Shown here piece by piece: positions 1 through 8,229 of a stretch of 64,000 nt of DNA. The notes below the pieces were generated by a model. It did no database searches and was not told where the DNA came from. It was given only the letters and a program-made list of their open reading frames with translations. The DNA is from Blautia sp. An81. Lineage in GTDB: Bacteria > Bacillota > Clostridia > Lachnospirales > Lachnospiraceae. Positions within the stretch are counted from its first letter, which is position 1; every line of letters starts with the position of its first letter. Made by a program: the position numbers and the translations under genes. The DNA is taken from NCBI RefSeq assembly GCF_002161285.1, contig NZ_NFHH01000015.1, positions 27,600 through 91,599 on the forward strand, written 5' to 3'.

Positions 1-2582
1 TCTACATTGGTATTTTTCTCAGATACAAAGGAAACCGGAACATAGTCTTCGCCGGAAAATTCCTGTACCATTTCCTCCACCTTATTTTCGATTTCTGTGT
101 CTATATCTGCAGTTTCTGTTTTAAATTCTTCAGTGCCGTCTTTCATTTCTCCGGCTCCCTCGTCCAGATCCTGGGAACCTTCTGCCAGGCTGGAAATACC
201 CGTTTCAAAAACAGAGGCTCCGGAAGATAAAGTGTCTACCCCTTCCTGAAGCTGGGTAAGGCCTTCCAAAAGAGCCTGGGTCCCTTCTGTAAGACTGCTG
301 CTTCCTGTCTGGATATCTGTACCTTTCTCTTCCAGTTCTTCTAATCCTGCGTCAAGCTGGCGGGCGCCCTTTGCCAGGGCAGAGATCCCGGTGTTTAACC
401 GGGTGATCCCGCCGCTTACTTCTTCTGCTCCCTGATTCAGCGCTGCGGAAGAAGATTTCAGGGCTTCTCCCCCTTCCTTCAGGGGCTGATTCTGAGCAGT
501 CAATTCGTCAAATCCTTTTAAAAGGCTGTCGATTCCTTCTGCTCCTGCAGGAAGAGAAGCGGTCTGTGTCTCCATGGAAGTTAACCCCTGGTTCATCTGC
601 TCCAGTCCTGTTTCCAGCTGCCGGGCCCCTTCTGTCAGAGCCTGTATACTTTCCGTAAGCTGTGACAGGTCTCCTGTCTGGAAATCTGGAAGGCTTTCCC
701 CTGCTTCGGCTGCTTTGTTTAGTTCTTCCGCCATACTGTTCACAGATCCGGTTTCTCCTGCCTGGATCTCTTCTAATCTGGAGGCAATGGATGTCAGCGC
801 CGAAGAGCTGTCATTGCTTATAGAAATCTCCGGTGCAGGAATATCCACAGCCACAGTATCTGCCCCCTGCACACTGACCCTGCTTCCATCCAGGCCGGCA
901 ATAAGGGCGCTTCCTGTATCCGGATCTATGGCGCCGCTGCCTATGGAATTCCAGACAGCGGCTATGGCTGCATCAATCTGGGCATTGGCACTGTCTGCCG
1001 CTGTCTCTATCTGGCTGTTTGCCTGGCTGATCTGAGCGTTTGCCGAATCTACCTGGGACTGGAGAGCTGCCCCAGCCTGGTTTAGACTGTCACTGGCACT
1101 ATCTGCCTGGGACTGGAGTTCGCTTTCTGCCTGAGAAAGAATATTTTCTGCTTCCTGCAGCTCTCCCGCCGCCTCATTATACAGAGAAAACATTTCTCCG
1201 GCCTTTGCCTGGACACTATCCATAGCCTGGGCTGCTTCCTGAAGACTGCCCAGCATTTCCTGCAGCTGCCCGCCTTCCCTGGAGTCTTCCAGAAGCCGGA
1301 GCTGGGACCGAAGGGCCTCCAGTCCATCAGACAGAGCCGCTGCCCCATCTGTAAGCTGCTGAGAACTGTCTTTTAAAGCAGTTACCCCCTGGGAGACTTC
1401 TCCCAGGTTTTTCAGTCCGGCCAGCTGTCCGGCCCCTTCCTTCAGCTGGTCCACGCCGCTGATATAAGCCTGGACGCCGTCTATATAGCTCTCGGTTCCT
1501 TCTGTATAGGTCCTGGTCCCTTCTGCTAATTGACCTGCGCCGGCTTCAAGAACAGGGACGCCTTCTTTCAGGCTGTCTGCTCCCTGGATCAGAGATTTAC
1601 TTCCGGAAGCTGCCGAAGAAACGCCATTCAGATAAACGCCGATACCGGTCTCCAGCTCCTGGCTTCCCCGGACAAGAGCAGAACTTCCCGAAGCGGCCCC
1701 GTCTGTGCCTGTTTTAAGGCTGACTGCACCTTGGGCCAGGCTGCCTGTGGCATCCAGAAGCCGGCTGCCTCCTTCCGCCAGTTCTCCAGTACCTTCTTTC
1801 AGTGAACCGGCCCCTTCATCAAGCCGGGATACCGCTTCTTTCAGCTCATCTGTCTGTTCATAGAGAGCCGTCATATCCAGGCTGTCTGTATCAATGGCAA
1901 AGGACATCGGTACTCCCTGAAAAGAAATCCCGTCCATTTCAAAGTCTGTAACTTCTGAAGTAATGGAAAATTCCTTTTCCTGTCCCGCCATAATGTTGTA
2001 TAGGATCTGTTTATCTGCTCCCACATTTGCCAGAGTAGCCCCCTCTGCCTGGATATTTTTGCACTTTTCGGAGTCCAGTGTAACTGTGGCCTGGAGCAGA
2101 TAATCTTCAAAATAGTCTCCCTTTACTTTTTCATTTTTCTTTACGGAAATCCGGATTTCCAGATTTCCGCTCTCTCCGGCCAGTTCTTTCGGATTTTTCT
2201 TCTCACCGTTCAGGTAATAGGAAATCTGGATCTTCCAGGGCAGTTCTTTTGTCTCCAGATTCCCCTGATAATAGAATTTCCCTTTTTTGCCTTCTACTGT
2301 ATATCCGTCGGCTGTCTCCTCTATTTTATCCTCGGTAGTCAGGTTGGTTACTTCTGTATAATCGCCATAGTCTGTGATCCCGGTATCTTTTTCCAGATCA
2401 TATTCATTGACCACATAGACGCCGGATACGGTTCCATCTTCTTCCAGGGAGGCATAGACATTTTCTTCTTTTTGAGGATTCTCCTCAGCCATGACCGGCA
2501 GGGGGGGTCCGAGGACCATGGAAAAACATACAGCCGCTGTAATGGTGTTTTTTGTATATCTGCTTTTTTTATTTCGATTCAT
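1..2582 (-). CDS. Exported XXXLXXG heptad-repeat protein (C-terminus outside window)
   Basis: The frame is open from an ATG at 2582 to the window edge, over 860 residues, so the C-terminal end is missing. Residues 1-32 form a signal peptide (basic start, hydrophobic core, then PVMAEE). A beta-rich region follows to about residue 230. The rest is Gly/Leu heptads of the form x-x-x-L-x-x-G, such as LAEGSQDL and LETGLEQM, with an Ala/Gln/Ser-rich coiled coil near residues 450-540. Such heptads are known in YhgE/Pip and MMPL-associated surface proteins of Gram-positives. AAAGGAG lies 9 bases before the ATG, and the start overlaps the end of the upstream MMPL gene by 14 bases, so the two are translationally coupled. 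I infer an envelope protein working with that transporter; its substrate is unknown. Confidence 0.8.
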   Translation of the reverse strand, partial: MNRNKKSRYTKNTITAAVCFSMVLGPPLPVMAEENPQKEENVYASLEEDGTVSGVYVVNEYDLEKDTGITDYGDYTEVTNLTTEDKIEETADGYTVEGKKGKFYYQGNLETKELPWKIQISYYLNGEKKNPKELAGESGNLEIRISVKKNEKVKGDYFEDYLLQATVTLDSEKCKNIQAEGATLANVGADKQILYNIMAGQEKEFSITSEVTDFEMDGISFQGVPMSFAIDTDSLDMTALYEQTDELKEAVSRLDEGAGSLKEGTGELAEGGSRLLDATGSLAQGAVSLKTGTDGAASGSSALVRGSQELETGIGVYLNGVSSAASGSKSLIQGADSLKEGVPVLEAGAGQLAEGTRTYTEGTESYIDGVQAYISGVDQLKEGAGQLAGLKNLGEVSQGVTALKDSSQQLTDGAAALSDGLEALRSQLRLLEDSREGGQLQEMLGSLQEAAQAMDSVQAKAGEMFSLYNEAAGELQEAENILSQAESELQSQADSASDSLNQAGAALQSQVDSANAQISQANSQIETAADSANAQIDAAIAAVWNSIGSGAIDPDTGSALIAGLDGSRVSVQGADTVAVDIPAPEISISNDSSSALTSIASRLEEIQAGETGSVNSMAEELNKAAEAGESLPDFQTGDLSQLTESIQALTEGARQLETGLEQMNQGLTSMETQTASLPAGAEGIDSLLKGFDELTAQNQPLKEGGEALKSSSAALNQGAEEVSGGITRLNTGISALAKGARQLDAGLEELEEKGTDIQTGSSSLTEGTQALLEGLTQLQEGVDTLSSGASVFETGISSLAEGSQDLDEGAGEMKDGTEEFKTETADIDTEIENKVEEMVQEFSGEDYVPVSFVSEKNTNV

Positions 2583-3141
2583 GATGATGTCTCCTTTTCT
2601 GATAAAAGTTTGTGTGCAGGGTAGTTTTCTCTATAAGCCCGTCAAATAAGTACAGCAGTCCCGGCAGTACAAAAAGTACGATAGTCAGGGACAGCATACT
2701 TCCGTTTCCCAGGAAGGTTCCAAGCTGGGAAAGGATCCCGTGAGAAGAAATCGCCCCCATCAGGTATCCCACCACAGCCAGCACAATACCGGAAGTAAGC
2801 AAAGATGTAGTCACCGCTGCGATGGTTTCAGAAACTGCCTTTTTCTTATCCATGGTCTGTCTGAACTCCATATAGCGTTCCGTAGTCAGGATCGCATAAT
2901 CCACGGTAGCTCCTAATTGGATAGAGCTGATGATCAGGTAGGAAATGTAGAATACCGTAGAATCCTTAAAGTATGGAATCGACACATTGATCCACACTGC
3001 CGTCTCGATAGCCAGCACCAGGAAAACCGGGAGAGAGACGGATTTCATGGTAAAAAGCAGTACCACAAAAACTGCTGCCAGGATAAACAGGGTAAGGATG
3101 CTTTTGGGATGCTCCACGATTTTCTGATAAAATTTTTTCAT
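2569..3141 (-). CDS. MMPL/RND-family transporter, short form lacking most of the usual protein
   Basis: The product has 190 residues. It begins with a typical MMPL first membrane segment (residues 1-30) and passes directly into what is normally the last membrane bundle: LPVFLVLAIETAVWIN, then SIQLGATVDYAIL and a final hydrophobic segment before a basic His-rich tail. MMPL proteins are usually near 700 residues with two such bundles separated by large extracytoplasmic domains. Here the middle of about 500 residues is absent, with the frame kept. AGAAAGG precedes the ATG. The gene lies between the kinase-like gene and the heptad-repeat protein in one leftward operon. It could be an internal deletion product that no longer transports, or a real half-size partner of the heptad protein. 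Confidence 0.7.
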   Translation of the reverse strand: MKKFYQKIVEHPKSILTLFILAAVFVVLLFTMKSVSLPVFLVLAIETAVWINVSIPYFKDSTVFYISYLIISSIQLGATVDYAILTTERYMEFRQTMDKKKAVSETIAAVTTSLLTSGIVLAVVGYLMGAISSHGILSQLGTFLGNGSMLSLTIVLFVLPGLLYLFDGLIEKTTLHTNFYQKRRHHHESK

Positions 3142-3165
3142 GACGGTATACCTTTCTCTGACTTT

Positions 3166-3780
3166 TCACTCATTTTTCTCACCTTCCCGGGACAGTTCTT
3201 CCAGAAGCTTCTCCAGTACTCTGACCGTTTCATGGATTCCACGGCTGCTGTTGATGCAAAAGTCATAATTATCTGGTTTTCCCCAGCCCCCGTCTGTGTA
3301 ATAATTGTAGTAGGCTTTTCTCCGTTTATCTGTTTTCCTTATCAGTGTCTCTGTCTCCTTTGCGGATAAATGGAGCAGCTCTTTTTTTCGCATTACACGG
3401 CAGGCATATGGGGCAGTGATAAAAATACAAACACAGGGGATATCTGCCTCTTTTAGAATAAAGTCTCCGCATCTGCCTACAAAAACTGCATTTCCTTCCC
3501 TTGCCCGGTTCAGGATATAGTCCTTCTGTATCTGAAATAAAATATCATTGGCCGGAAGTCCACGGAGATTTTCATCCTCTGCCTCATACCATATTCTGTG
3601 TATCCAGGGATTGGCTTTCTGCTCATCTGCCCTTTCCAGATGATCTATGGGAATCCTGCTTTTCTCCGCCGCACCTTCCAGCAGCCTGCGGTCATAAAAG
3701 GAATATCCAAGCTGCTCGGCAAGTATCTTTCCGATCTCATGTCCTCCGCTGCCAAATTCTCTGCTTATGCATATATTCAT
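3166..3780 (-). CDS. Cytidylate kinase-like family protein
   Basis: A 204-residue P-loop-type protein of the cytidylate-kinase-like group (Cytidylate_kin2). It starts ISREFGSGGHEIGKILAEQL, where GSGGHEIG takes the place of a Walker A loop, followed by a YSFYDRRLL segment and VFVGRCGDFIL near the middle. Arg/Lys-rich residues around 130-160 would form the lid (RRKAYYNYYTD). GGAGG lies 10 bases before the ATG. It is the first gene of the leftward operon with the MMPL fragment and heptad protein. Members of this group commonly sit beside transporters in Clostridia, with no proven substrate, so the nucleotide kinase role is a family-based inference. Confidence 0.75.
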   Translation of the reverse strand: MNICISREFGSGGHEIGKILAEQLGYSFYDRRLLEGAAEKSRIPIDHLERADEQKANPWIHRIWYEAEDENLRGLPANDILFQIQKDYILNRAREGNAVFVGRCGDFILKEADIPCVCIFITAPYACRVMRKKELLHLSAKETETLIRKTDKRRKAYYNYYTDGGWGKPDNYDFCINSSRGIHETVRVLEKLLEELSREGEKNE

Positions 3781-3869
3781 TTTTTAAGGCCTCCTTTTTT
3801 TCATCTGTTCTGCATTTTATGAAAAAAATCCAGGAAAGAAAAGCAACACTTTTCAGCAGATGTCTAAAA

Positions 3870-3908
3870 TTTAGGCAAATGACTGAATATGTTTAGCTGA
3901 ATGATTGA
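3870..3908. promoter_or_regulatory. Two 17-bp direct repeats in the divergent tetR/MMPL-operon region
   Basis: TTTAGGCAAATGACTGA (3870-3886) and TTTAGCTGAATGATTGA (3892-3908) match at 13 of 17 positions. They start 22 bases apart, about two helical turns, so they face the same side of DNA. The second copy overlaps the -35 box of the tetR promoter. This fits an operator for the adjacent TetR protein acting on both directions; binding is inferred. Confidence 0.45.
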
Positions 3909-3933
3909 CTTTTTATTTTTCAGCCGCTAAAAT
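3905..3933 (+). promoter_or_regulatory. Sigma-A promoter of the tetR gene
   Basis: TTGACT (3905-3910) and TAAAAT (3928-3933) are separated by exactly 17 bases. The tetR start codon follows about 30 bases later, with AAAGGAG at 3954-3960. Confidence 0.75.
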
Positions 3934-3961
3934 AAAAAAACAATATTGCTGATAAAGGAGT

Positions 3962-4573
3962 ATGGATGATCCCATGAAACATAACGCTACCACCTTTTAT
4001 ACCAGGAAAATCCTTGCAGAATCTCTGAAAAAGCTTATCCGCAGGAAATCCTTCTCGAATATCACTGTCCGGGAAATCACCGAGGACTGCGGATTGAACA
4101 GAAATACTTTTTATTATCATTTTGAGGATATCAACGATCTTTTGAAATGGACTTTAGAACAGGAAGCTATTGATGTGGTAAAACATTTTGATCTGATGTC
4201 TGATTACGAAGAGGCTGTCCGGTTTGTTATGAATTATATCGAGGAGAATGAAAAGCTGCTGAACAACATCTGTAACTCTTTAGGACAGGGAGAACTGAAA
4301 CGTTTCTTCTTCAATGACCTTTATGGGATCACCTCTTCTGTTATAGATAAAACTATCCAGCAGATGGAACTGTCCATACCTTCCGATTACAGAGATTTTC
4401 TCAGCCGGTTTTATACGGAAGCCTTTGCAGGCCTTCTGATGGACGGGATCACAAATCCCACTCTGAGGAACAATGATAAAAATATCCTGTATATCTCTCT
4501 GGTCATACGCTCTTCCCTTCCGCCTCTTCTCAGTGATTATGCCGCCCAGCAAAAGGCAGAGAAGGAAGAATAG
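3962..4573 (+). CDS. TetR/AcrR-family transcriptional regulator
   Basis: A 203-residue regulator with an N-terminal TetR helix-turn-helix: FSNITVREITEDCGLNRNTFYYHFEDINDLL, residues about 38-68. The helical C-terminal domain resembles the TetR_C_8 group found with envelope and transport genes. It is divergent from the kinase/MMPL/heptad operon and shares its 180-base control region, so it probably represses that operon and itself. Two starts are possible. The ATG at 3962 lies only one base after AAAGGAG, while the in-frame ATG at 3974 (MKHNATT) is 13 bases after it; I favour 3974 slightly. The ligand is unknown. Confidence 0.85.
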   Translation: MDDPMKHNATTFYTRKILAESLKKLIRRKSFSNITVREITEDCGLNRNTFYYHFEDINDLLKWTLEQEAIDVVKHFDLMSDYEEAVRFVMNYIEENEKLLNNICNSLGQGELKRFFFNDLYGITSSVIDKTIQQMELSIPSDYRDFLSRFYTEAFAGLLMDGITNPTLRNNDKNILYISLVIRSSLPPLLSDYAAQQKAEKEE

Positions 4574-4577
4574 CGTC

Positions 4578-4622
4578 AAAAAGTCCCTGCGAGAGCATAA
4601 ACTGCCCTGCAGAGACTTTTTT
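4578..4622. terminator. Bidirectional terminator between tetR and DUF454 gene
   Basis: AAAAAGTCCCTGC (4578-4590) pairs with GCAGAGACTTTTTT (4609-4622), one mismatch. A/T runs on both sides let it end transcription from both convergent genes. Confidence 0.8.
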
Positions 4623-4643
4623 CCTGATCATCCTGCACTTCCT

Positions 4644-5048
4644 CTAATCTGCTGCCTGTGCTTCTTCCTGCTTAACGGTCTTTACCCGCAGAAAGAAATA
4701 CAACAGATGGCATACCCACACAACAGCCAGACAGATCTGTCCCACCGGAACCTTGCTCATCATCAGAAAGCCAACCGCCATCACCACGGTCACGGTCCCT
4801 ACGATCCGCAGTTTCGTCCCCATAGTCATGGCCCGCTGCTTCACAAAGCTGTCCAGATGTTTCTTATAAAGATTCGTTCCGATGAACCAGCCATGAAGCC
4901 GCTTTGAACTTTTCGCAAAGCAGAATACCGTGGCCATGAAAAAGGGCACGGTAGGGAGAATCGGCAGGATGATGCCAATTACTCCAAGTCCCAGGCATAT
5001 AAAGCCCAGTATGATCCAGAGGATCCGGAACGGATTCATATTCTTCAT
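4644..5048 (-). CDS. DUF454 (YbaN-like) inner membrane protein
   Basis: A 134-residue protein with three to four hydrophobic segments. The first holds [20 protein letters not shown], followed by the family hallmark [21 protein letters not shown] later segment lies near residues 80-120. This matches DUF454/YbaN (PF04304), a membrane family of unknown biochemical role. AGGAG precedes the ATG well. It lies 105 bases downstream of the heme-transporter ATPase on the same strand, with a terminator just after, so it is probably the last gene of the heme operon. A link to heme use is inferred from position only. Confidence 0.8.
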   Translation of the reverse strand: MKNMNPFRILWIILGFICLGLGVIGIILPILPTVPFFMATVFCFAKSSKRLHGWFIGTNLYKKHLDSFVKQRAMTMGTKLRIVGTVTVVMAVGFLMMSKVPVGQICLAVVWVCHLLYFFLRVKTVKQEEAQAAD

Positions 5049-5153
5049 TTTGTTTCACTCCTGTTTTTCTGATTCTGACCGCTGCAGTAATATTCATAGC
5101 CTCGCCACATGCACACTTGAAATCTGCCACTTACAAGACTAAGACGGCTATCG

Positions 5154-5990
5154 TTACACGGTCAGGACAAATTTCTTTCCTTCAATGATCGTCACTCCCA
5201 GGGAAATCCCATACAGTGTCCGGATGCATTCCGGTGTGACCACTTCAGCCGGTGAACCCTGTGCAGCCACCTGTCCGTCTTTCAAGCCGATGATACGGTC
5301 AGAAAAATGAATCGCCTGATTAATATCATGGAGTACCATGATAATGGTGATTCCATATTCTTCATTAAGTTTCTTCACCAGCTCCAGGATCTCGATCTGA
5401 TAACGGATGTCCAGATAGGTGGTCGGTTCGTCCAGAAACAAGATCTTAGTATTCTGCGCCAGTGCCATGGCAATCCATACGCGCTGACGCTGTCCGCCTG
5501 AAAGGCGGCTTACTTCCCGGTCTCGGTACTTCTCTACATTGGTCACTTCCATGGCCCACTCGATCAGCTTTTCATCTTCATCACTGCGCCCCTGCATCAT
5601 TTTCATATGAGGCGTACGCCCAAAGGATACCAGCCGTTCTACTGTAATGTCATCTGCCGAAGAATTATACTGATGGACAATGGACACTCTTTTTGCAAAA
5701 TCTTTCAGACCAAAATTCTGGATATTTCTTCCGTGGAGAAAGATATTCCCTTTCCGGGGATACAGGTTTTTGGTCATCAGGTTAAACAGGGTAGACTTTC
5801 CGCATCCATTTGCTCCCATAATCGTAGTGATCTTTCCACCTTCTATGGTAAAGGAAATGCCTTTTAGAACCTTATTCTTTCCATAGGAAAAAGACAAATC
5901 CCTGACTTCCATGGCAGGCTTGTCTGCTCTCATCGCCGTTTTCCGAACATCTGTAATGTTTTTTTGCACTTGGTTCATATCAGGCTGCAT
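5154..5990 (-). CDS. Heme/iron ABC transporter ATP-binding protein (FecE/HtsC type)
   Basis: A 278-residue ABC ATPase. Walker A is GANGCGKSTL near residue 58, the signature is LSGGQRQRVWIAMALAQ, Walker B is ILFLDEPTTYLDIR, and the switch His lies in VLHDINQAI. The TYLDIRYQ wording after Walker B is typical of siderophore and heme importers. The start overlaps the upstream permease stop by 11 bases, showing tight coupling. It should power import through the permease at 5980-7077 of the ligand captured by the lipoprotein at 7090-8229. Heme rather than a siderophore is the likely cargo because the operon opens with an Shp-like heme protein. Confidence 0.92.
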   Translation of the reverse strand: MQPDMNQVQKNITDVRKTAMRADKPAMEVRDLSFSYGKNKVLKGISFTIEGGKITTIMGANGCGKSTLFNLMTKNLYPRKGNIFLHGRNIQNFGLKDFAKRVSIVHQYNSSADDITVERLVSFGRTPHMKMMQGRSDEDEKLIEWAMEVTNVEKYRDREVSRLSGGQRQRVWIAMALAQNTKILFLDEPTTYLDIRYQIEILELVKKLNEEYGITIIMVLHDINQAIHFSDRIIGLKDGQVAAQGSPAEVVTPECIRTLYGISLGVTIIEGKKFVLTV

Positions 5991-7077
5991 ACTTCTTCGA
6001 CCTCCTTAATAAAATGATAAAGAACGGTCCGCCGATCACACTCATGATAATGGACGCCGACACTTCGTAGGGTGCTGCCACAGTCCGACCAATGGTATCC
6101 GCCAGCAGAAAGGTAAAGGCTCCCGCCAGCATGGAAAAGGGCACCAGCGCCCGGTGGTCACTTCCCACCAGCAGCCTTCCGATATGGGGTACAATAAGCC
6201 CCAGAAAGCTGATGGCGCCCACCACTGCTGTGGAAATGCTTGCCAGGAGAACCGCAACAAGGGAAATCAGGATACGCATCAGGTTTACGTTGACACCCAG
6301 GCTCCTGGCTGTCTTATCTTCCAGGGACATCAGGTTGCATATCTTTGTAAACAGCAGCGCAAGGATCAGCCCGGCAATCACATAGGGAAGGAGCGTCTGT
6401 ACGTCCTCCCATGTCTTCTGTGTGATATTTCCCTCTACGATAGAAGCCACTCCGGAGGAATTTCCACCGCTCATGGAGTTCAGGGCATCCGATAGTCCGG
6501 TGAACATGGCGCTCACTGCCACGCCGGTCAGAATAATACGCAGCGGGCTTAATCCGCCTTTCCAAGACAGGCTGTATACCAGGAAAAAAGCCAGCACACC
6601 TCCTGCGAATGCCAACAGAGGAGTAAAAAAGTAAAGGGCTGGGAGGAAGGCCGTGATCAAAACAGCTGTAAATCCCGCACCGCTGGAGATGCCGATGATC
6701 CCCGGATCCGCCAGCGGGTTCTTTAACACTGCCTGAAAAAGGACTCCTGAGACCGCTACTGCCGCCCCTGCAAATAGAGAGATCACGATTCTCGGAAAAC
6801 GCAGGTCATAGATGGCTGCCACGTCGTCGATCCGTTCGATGAACAGTCCACGGAATAATTCCGATGGTGAGACCTTCAGGCTTCCAATATTAACAGACAA
6901 TAGGATCAGCACTGCCAGCAGGATTCCTGTAACAAAAAAAGATACCACTGCCCGGGCTGTCTTCCGTTTCTTCCTGCTCCGATCCTGCCTTCCAAAATCT
7001 TCCTGCTCCACCCTGCCATCGAAAACTGCCGGATACGTAAGGCCGCCGTCCTGTCTTAAGTCTTTGTCTTCACTCAT
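5980..7077 (-). CDS. Heme/iron ABC transporter permease (FecCD/HtsB type)
   Basis: A 365-residue FecCD-family permease with about nine or ten membrane segments after a 40-residue cytoplasmic N-terminus rich in charged residues. Family motifs are clear: KNPLADPGIIGISSGAGF, then GAISFLGLIVPHIGRLLVG near the C-terminus, where the coupling helix contacts the ATPase. GGGGG lies just before the ATG. It follows the receptor lipoprotein gene by 12 bases and overlaps the ATPase gene. It forms the membrane channel of the presumed heme importer, probably as a homodimer as in BtuC-type systems. Confidence 0.92.
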   Translation of the reverse strand: MSEDKDLRQDGGLTYPAVFDGRVEQEDFGRQDRSRKKRKTARAVVSFFVTGILLAVLILLSVNIGSLKVSPSELFRGLFIERIDDVAAIYDLRFPRIVISLFAGAAVAVSGVLFQAVLKNPLADPGIIGISSGAGFTAVLITAFLPALYFFTPLLAFAGGVLAFFLVYSLSWKGGLSPLRIILTGVAVSAMFTGLSDALNSMSGGNSSGVASIVEGNITQKTWEDVQTLLPYVIAGLILALLFTKICNLMSLEDKTARSLGVNVNLMRILISLVAVLLASISTAVVGAISFLGLIVPHIGRLLVGSDHRALVPFSMLAGAFTFLLADTIGRTVAAPYEVSASIIMSVIGGPFFIILLRRSKKYAA

Positions 7078-7089
7078 GGCTTATCCCCC

Positions 7090-8229
7090 TTACTTCGTGA
7101 TTTCCTGTAGTGTCTCTTCGTCTACCTTTTCGGAAGCTTCGCTCTCTTCCGCCGCCTTTGCGGCATTCTCACTGTTCTCTTTTGCTTTTTCTTCGTCTGC
7201 TTCGCTCTCCGGATAAAGCATAGGCTGCAGTTCCTCTAAAGCCTCCGGGTAATCAAAGTCGGCGCTCATCCCAAAGTATTCGTAGGTCAGGTCATACACA
7301 CACCCGTTTTTTACAGCATCAAAATGCTGCCAGATATCGTTTGTCTCAAATTCCTCATTGAACATTTCAACAATCTGATCCGGCAGAGCGTGAGCCGCCC
7401 GCAGGATCACGTCCGGTTCTTTTGTCTTCATATCCTCCGTATTTACGGTCAGAAATTCTTGATCTGTTCCGGCATAAACATTCTGGCCGCCTGCCAGTTC
7501 CACCAGACTTCCCACATAAGAATTCTCAGTTGCAATGATATAACTTCCGGGAAGTCCCATGAGGATCAGCACTTTCGGTGCATCTTTCCCTTCATTTGTA
7601 TTCTTGTAATCTTCATAAAACTTCGTGAATTCATCCACCATTTTCTGTGCCTGTTCTTCCCTTCCAAAGATCTCACCCAATTCTTGAATGGAACGGTACA
7701 TCCCTTGTACGCTGCGCAGATTTAAGAACGCCCAGTCTGTATCAATAGCTTCATATTTGGGCTGCAGATCAGCCTGAAGGGTAGCCGGGCTCAGAATCCA
7801 GTCTGGATCCAGGGATGCTACGATCTCCATATCCGGGGCCATGGCGGTTCCGACCTTCTCCGCTTCCTCATACCTTTCCGGAATCTCCGAGATAGAACTG
7901 GAGCATACGCCAACCAGGTCCAGCTCCAGCTGGTCGCAGATTTCCGCTGTGGACGGAGATGTGGCAATGATCCTCGGTTCTTCTGCCATCCCCTTTACCT
8001 TTGCTTTCGCGGCTTCCACAGCAGCTTTTTCCTCCGGGTCTGTGATCTCCAGCATAGTCTCCACACTTTCCATCTGGGGGGAGGCTTTGCTACTTTCAGA
8101 GGCGTTATCTCCTGTTTCCCCGCCGCTTTGATCTACACATCCTGCCAGAAGGCTGCAGGAAAGAACCGTGCATACGGTAAGGGACGGGATTCTCTTTTTT
8201 ACATCCATCCATCTATGCTTCATCATCAT
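7090..8229 (-). CDS. Heme/iron ABC transporter substrate-binding lipoprotein (HtsA type)
   Basis: A 379-residue lipoprotein: signal peptide with lipobox LLAGC (lipidated Cys31), an acidic linker to residue about 80, then a periplasmic-binding-protein fold of the FepB/BtuF class (RIIATSPSTAEICDQLELDLVGV, later VLILMGLPGSYIIATENSYVGSLVELAGGQNVY). The C-terminal 45 residues are an unusual Glu/Lys/Ala-rich tail. GGAGG is 5 bases before the first of three tandem ATG codons, all inside the end of the upstream shp-like gene, so translation is coupled. It should accept heme from the Shp-like protein and pass it to the permease. Confidence 0.9.
   Translation of the reverse strand: MMMKHRWMDVKKRIPSLTVCTVLSCSLLAGCVDQSGGETGDNASESSKASPQMESVETMLEITDPEEKAAVEAAKAKVKGMAEEPRIIATSPSTAEICDQLELDLVGVCSSSISEIPERYEEAEKVGTAMAPDMEIVASLDPDWILSPATLQADLQPKYEAIDTDWAFLNLRSVQGMYRSIQELGEIFGREEQAQKMVDEFTKFYEDYKNTNEGKDAPKVLILMGLPGSYIIATENSYVGSLVELAGGQNVYAGTDQEFLTVNTEDMKTKEPDVILRAAHALPDQIVEMFNEEFETNDIWQHFDAVKNGCVYDLTYEYFGMSADFDYPEALEELQPMLYPESEADEEKAKENSENAAKAAEESEASEKVDEETLQEITK

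Noticed and set aside
4864..5130. Leftward open frame overlapping the DUF454 gene
   Set aside because: It is out of frame with the well-supported DUF454 protein and has no family features beyond a short Cys motif.
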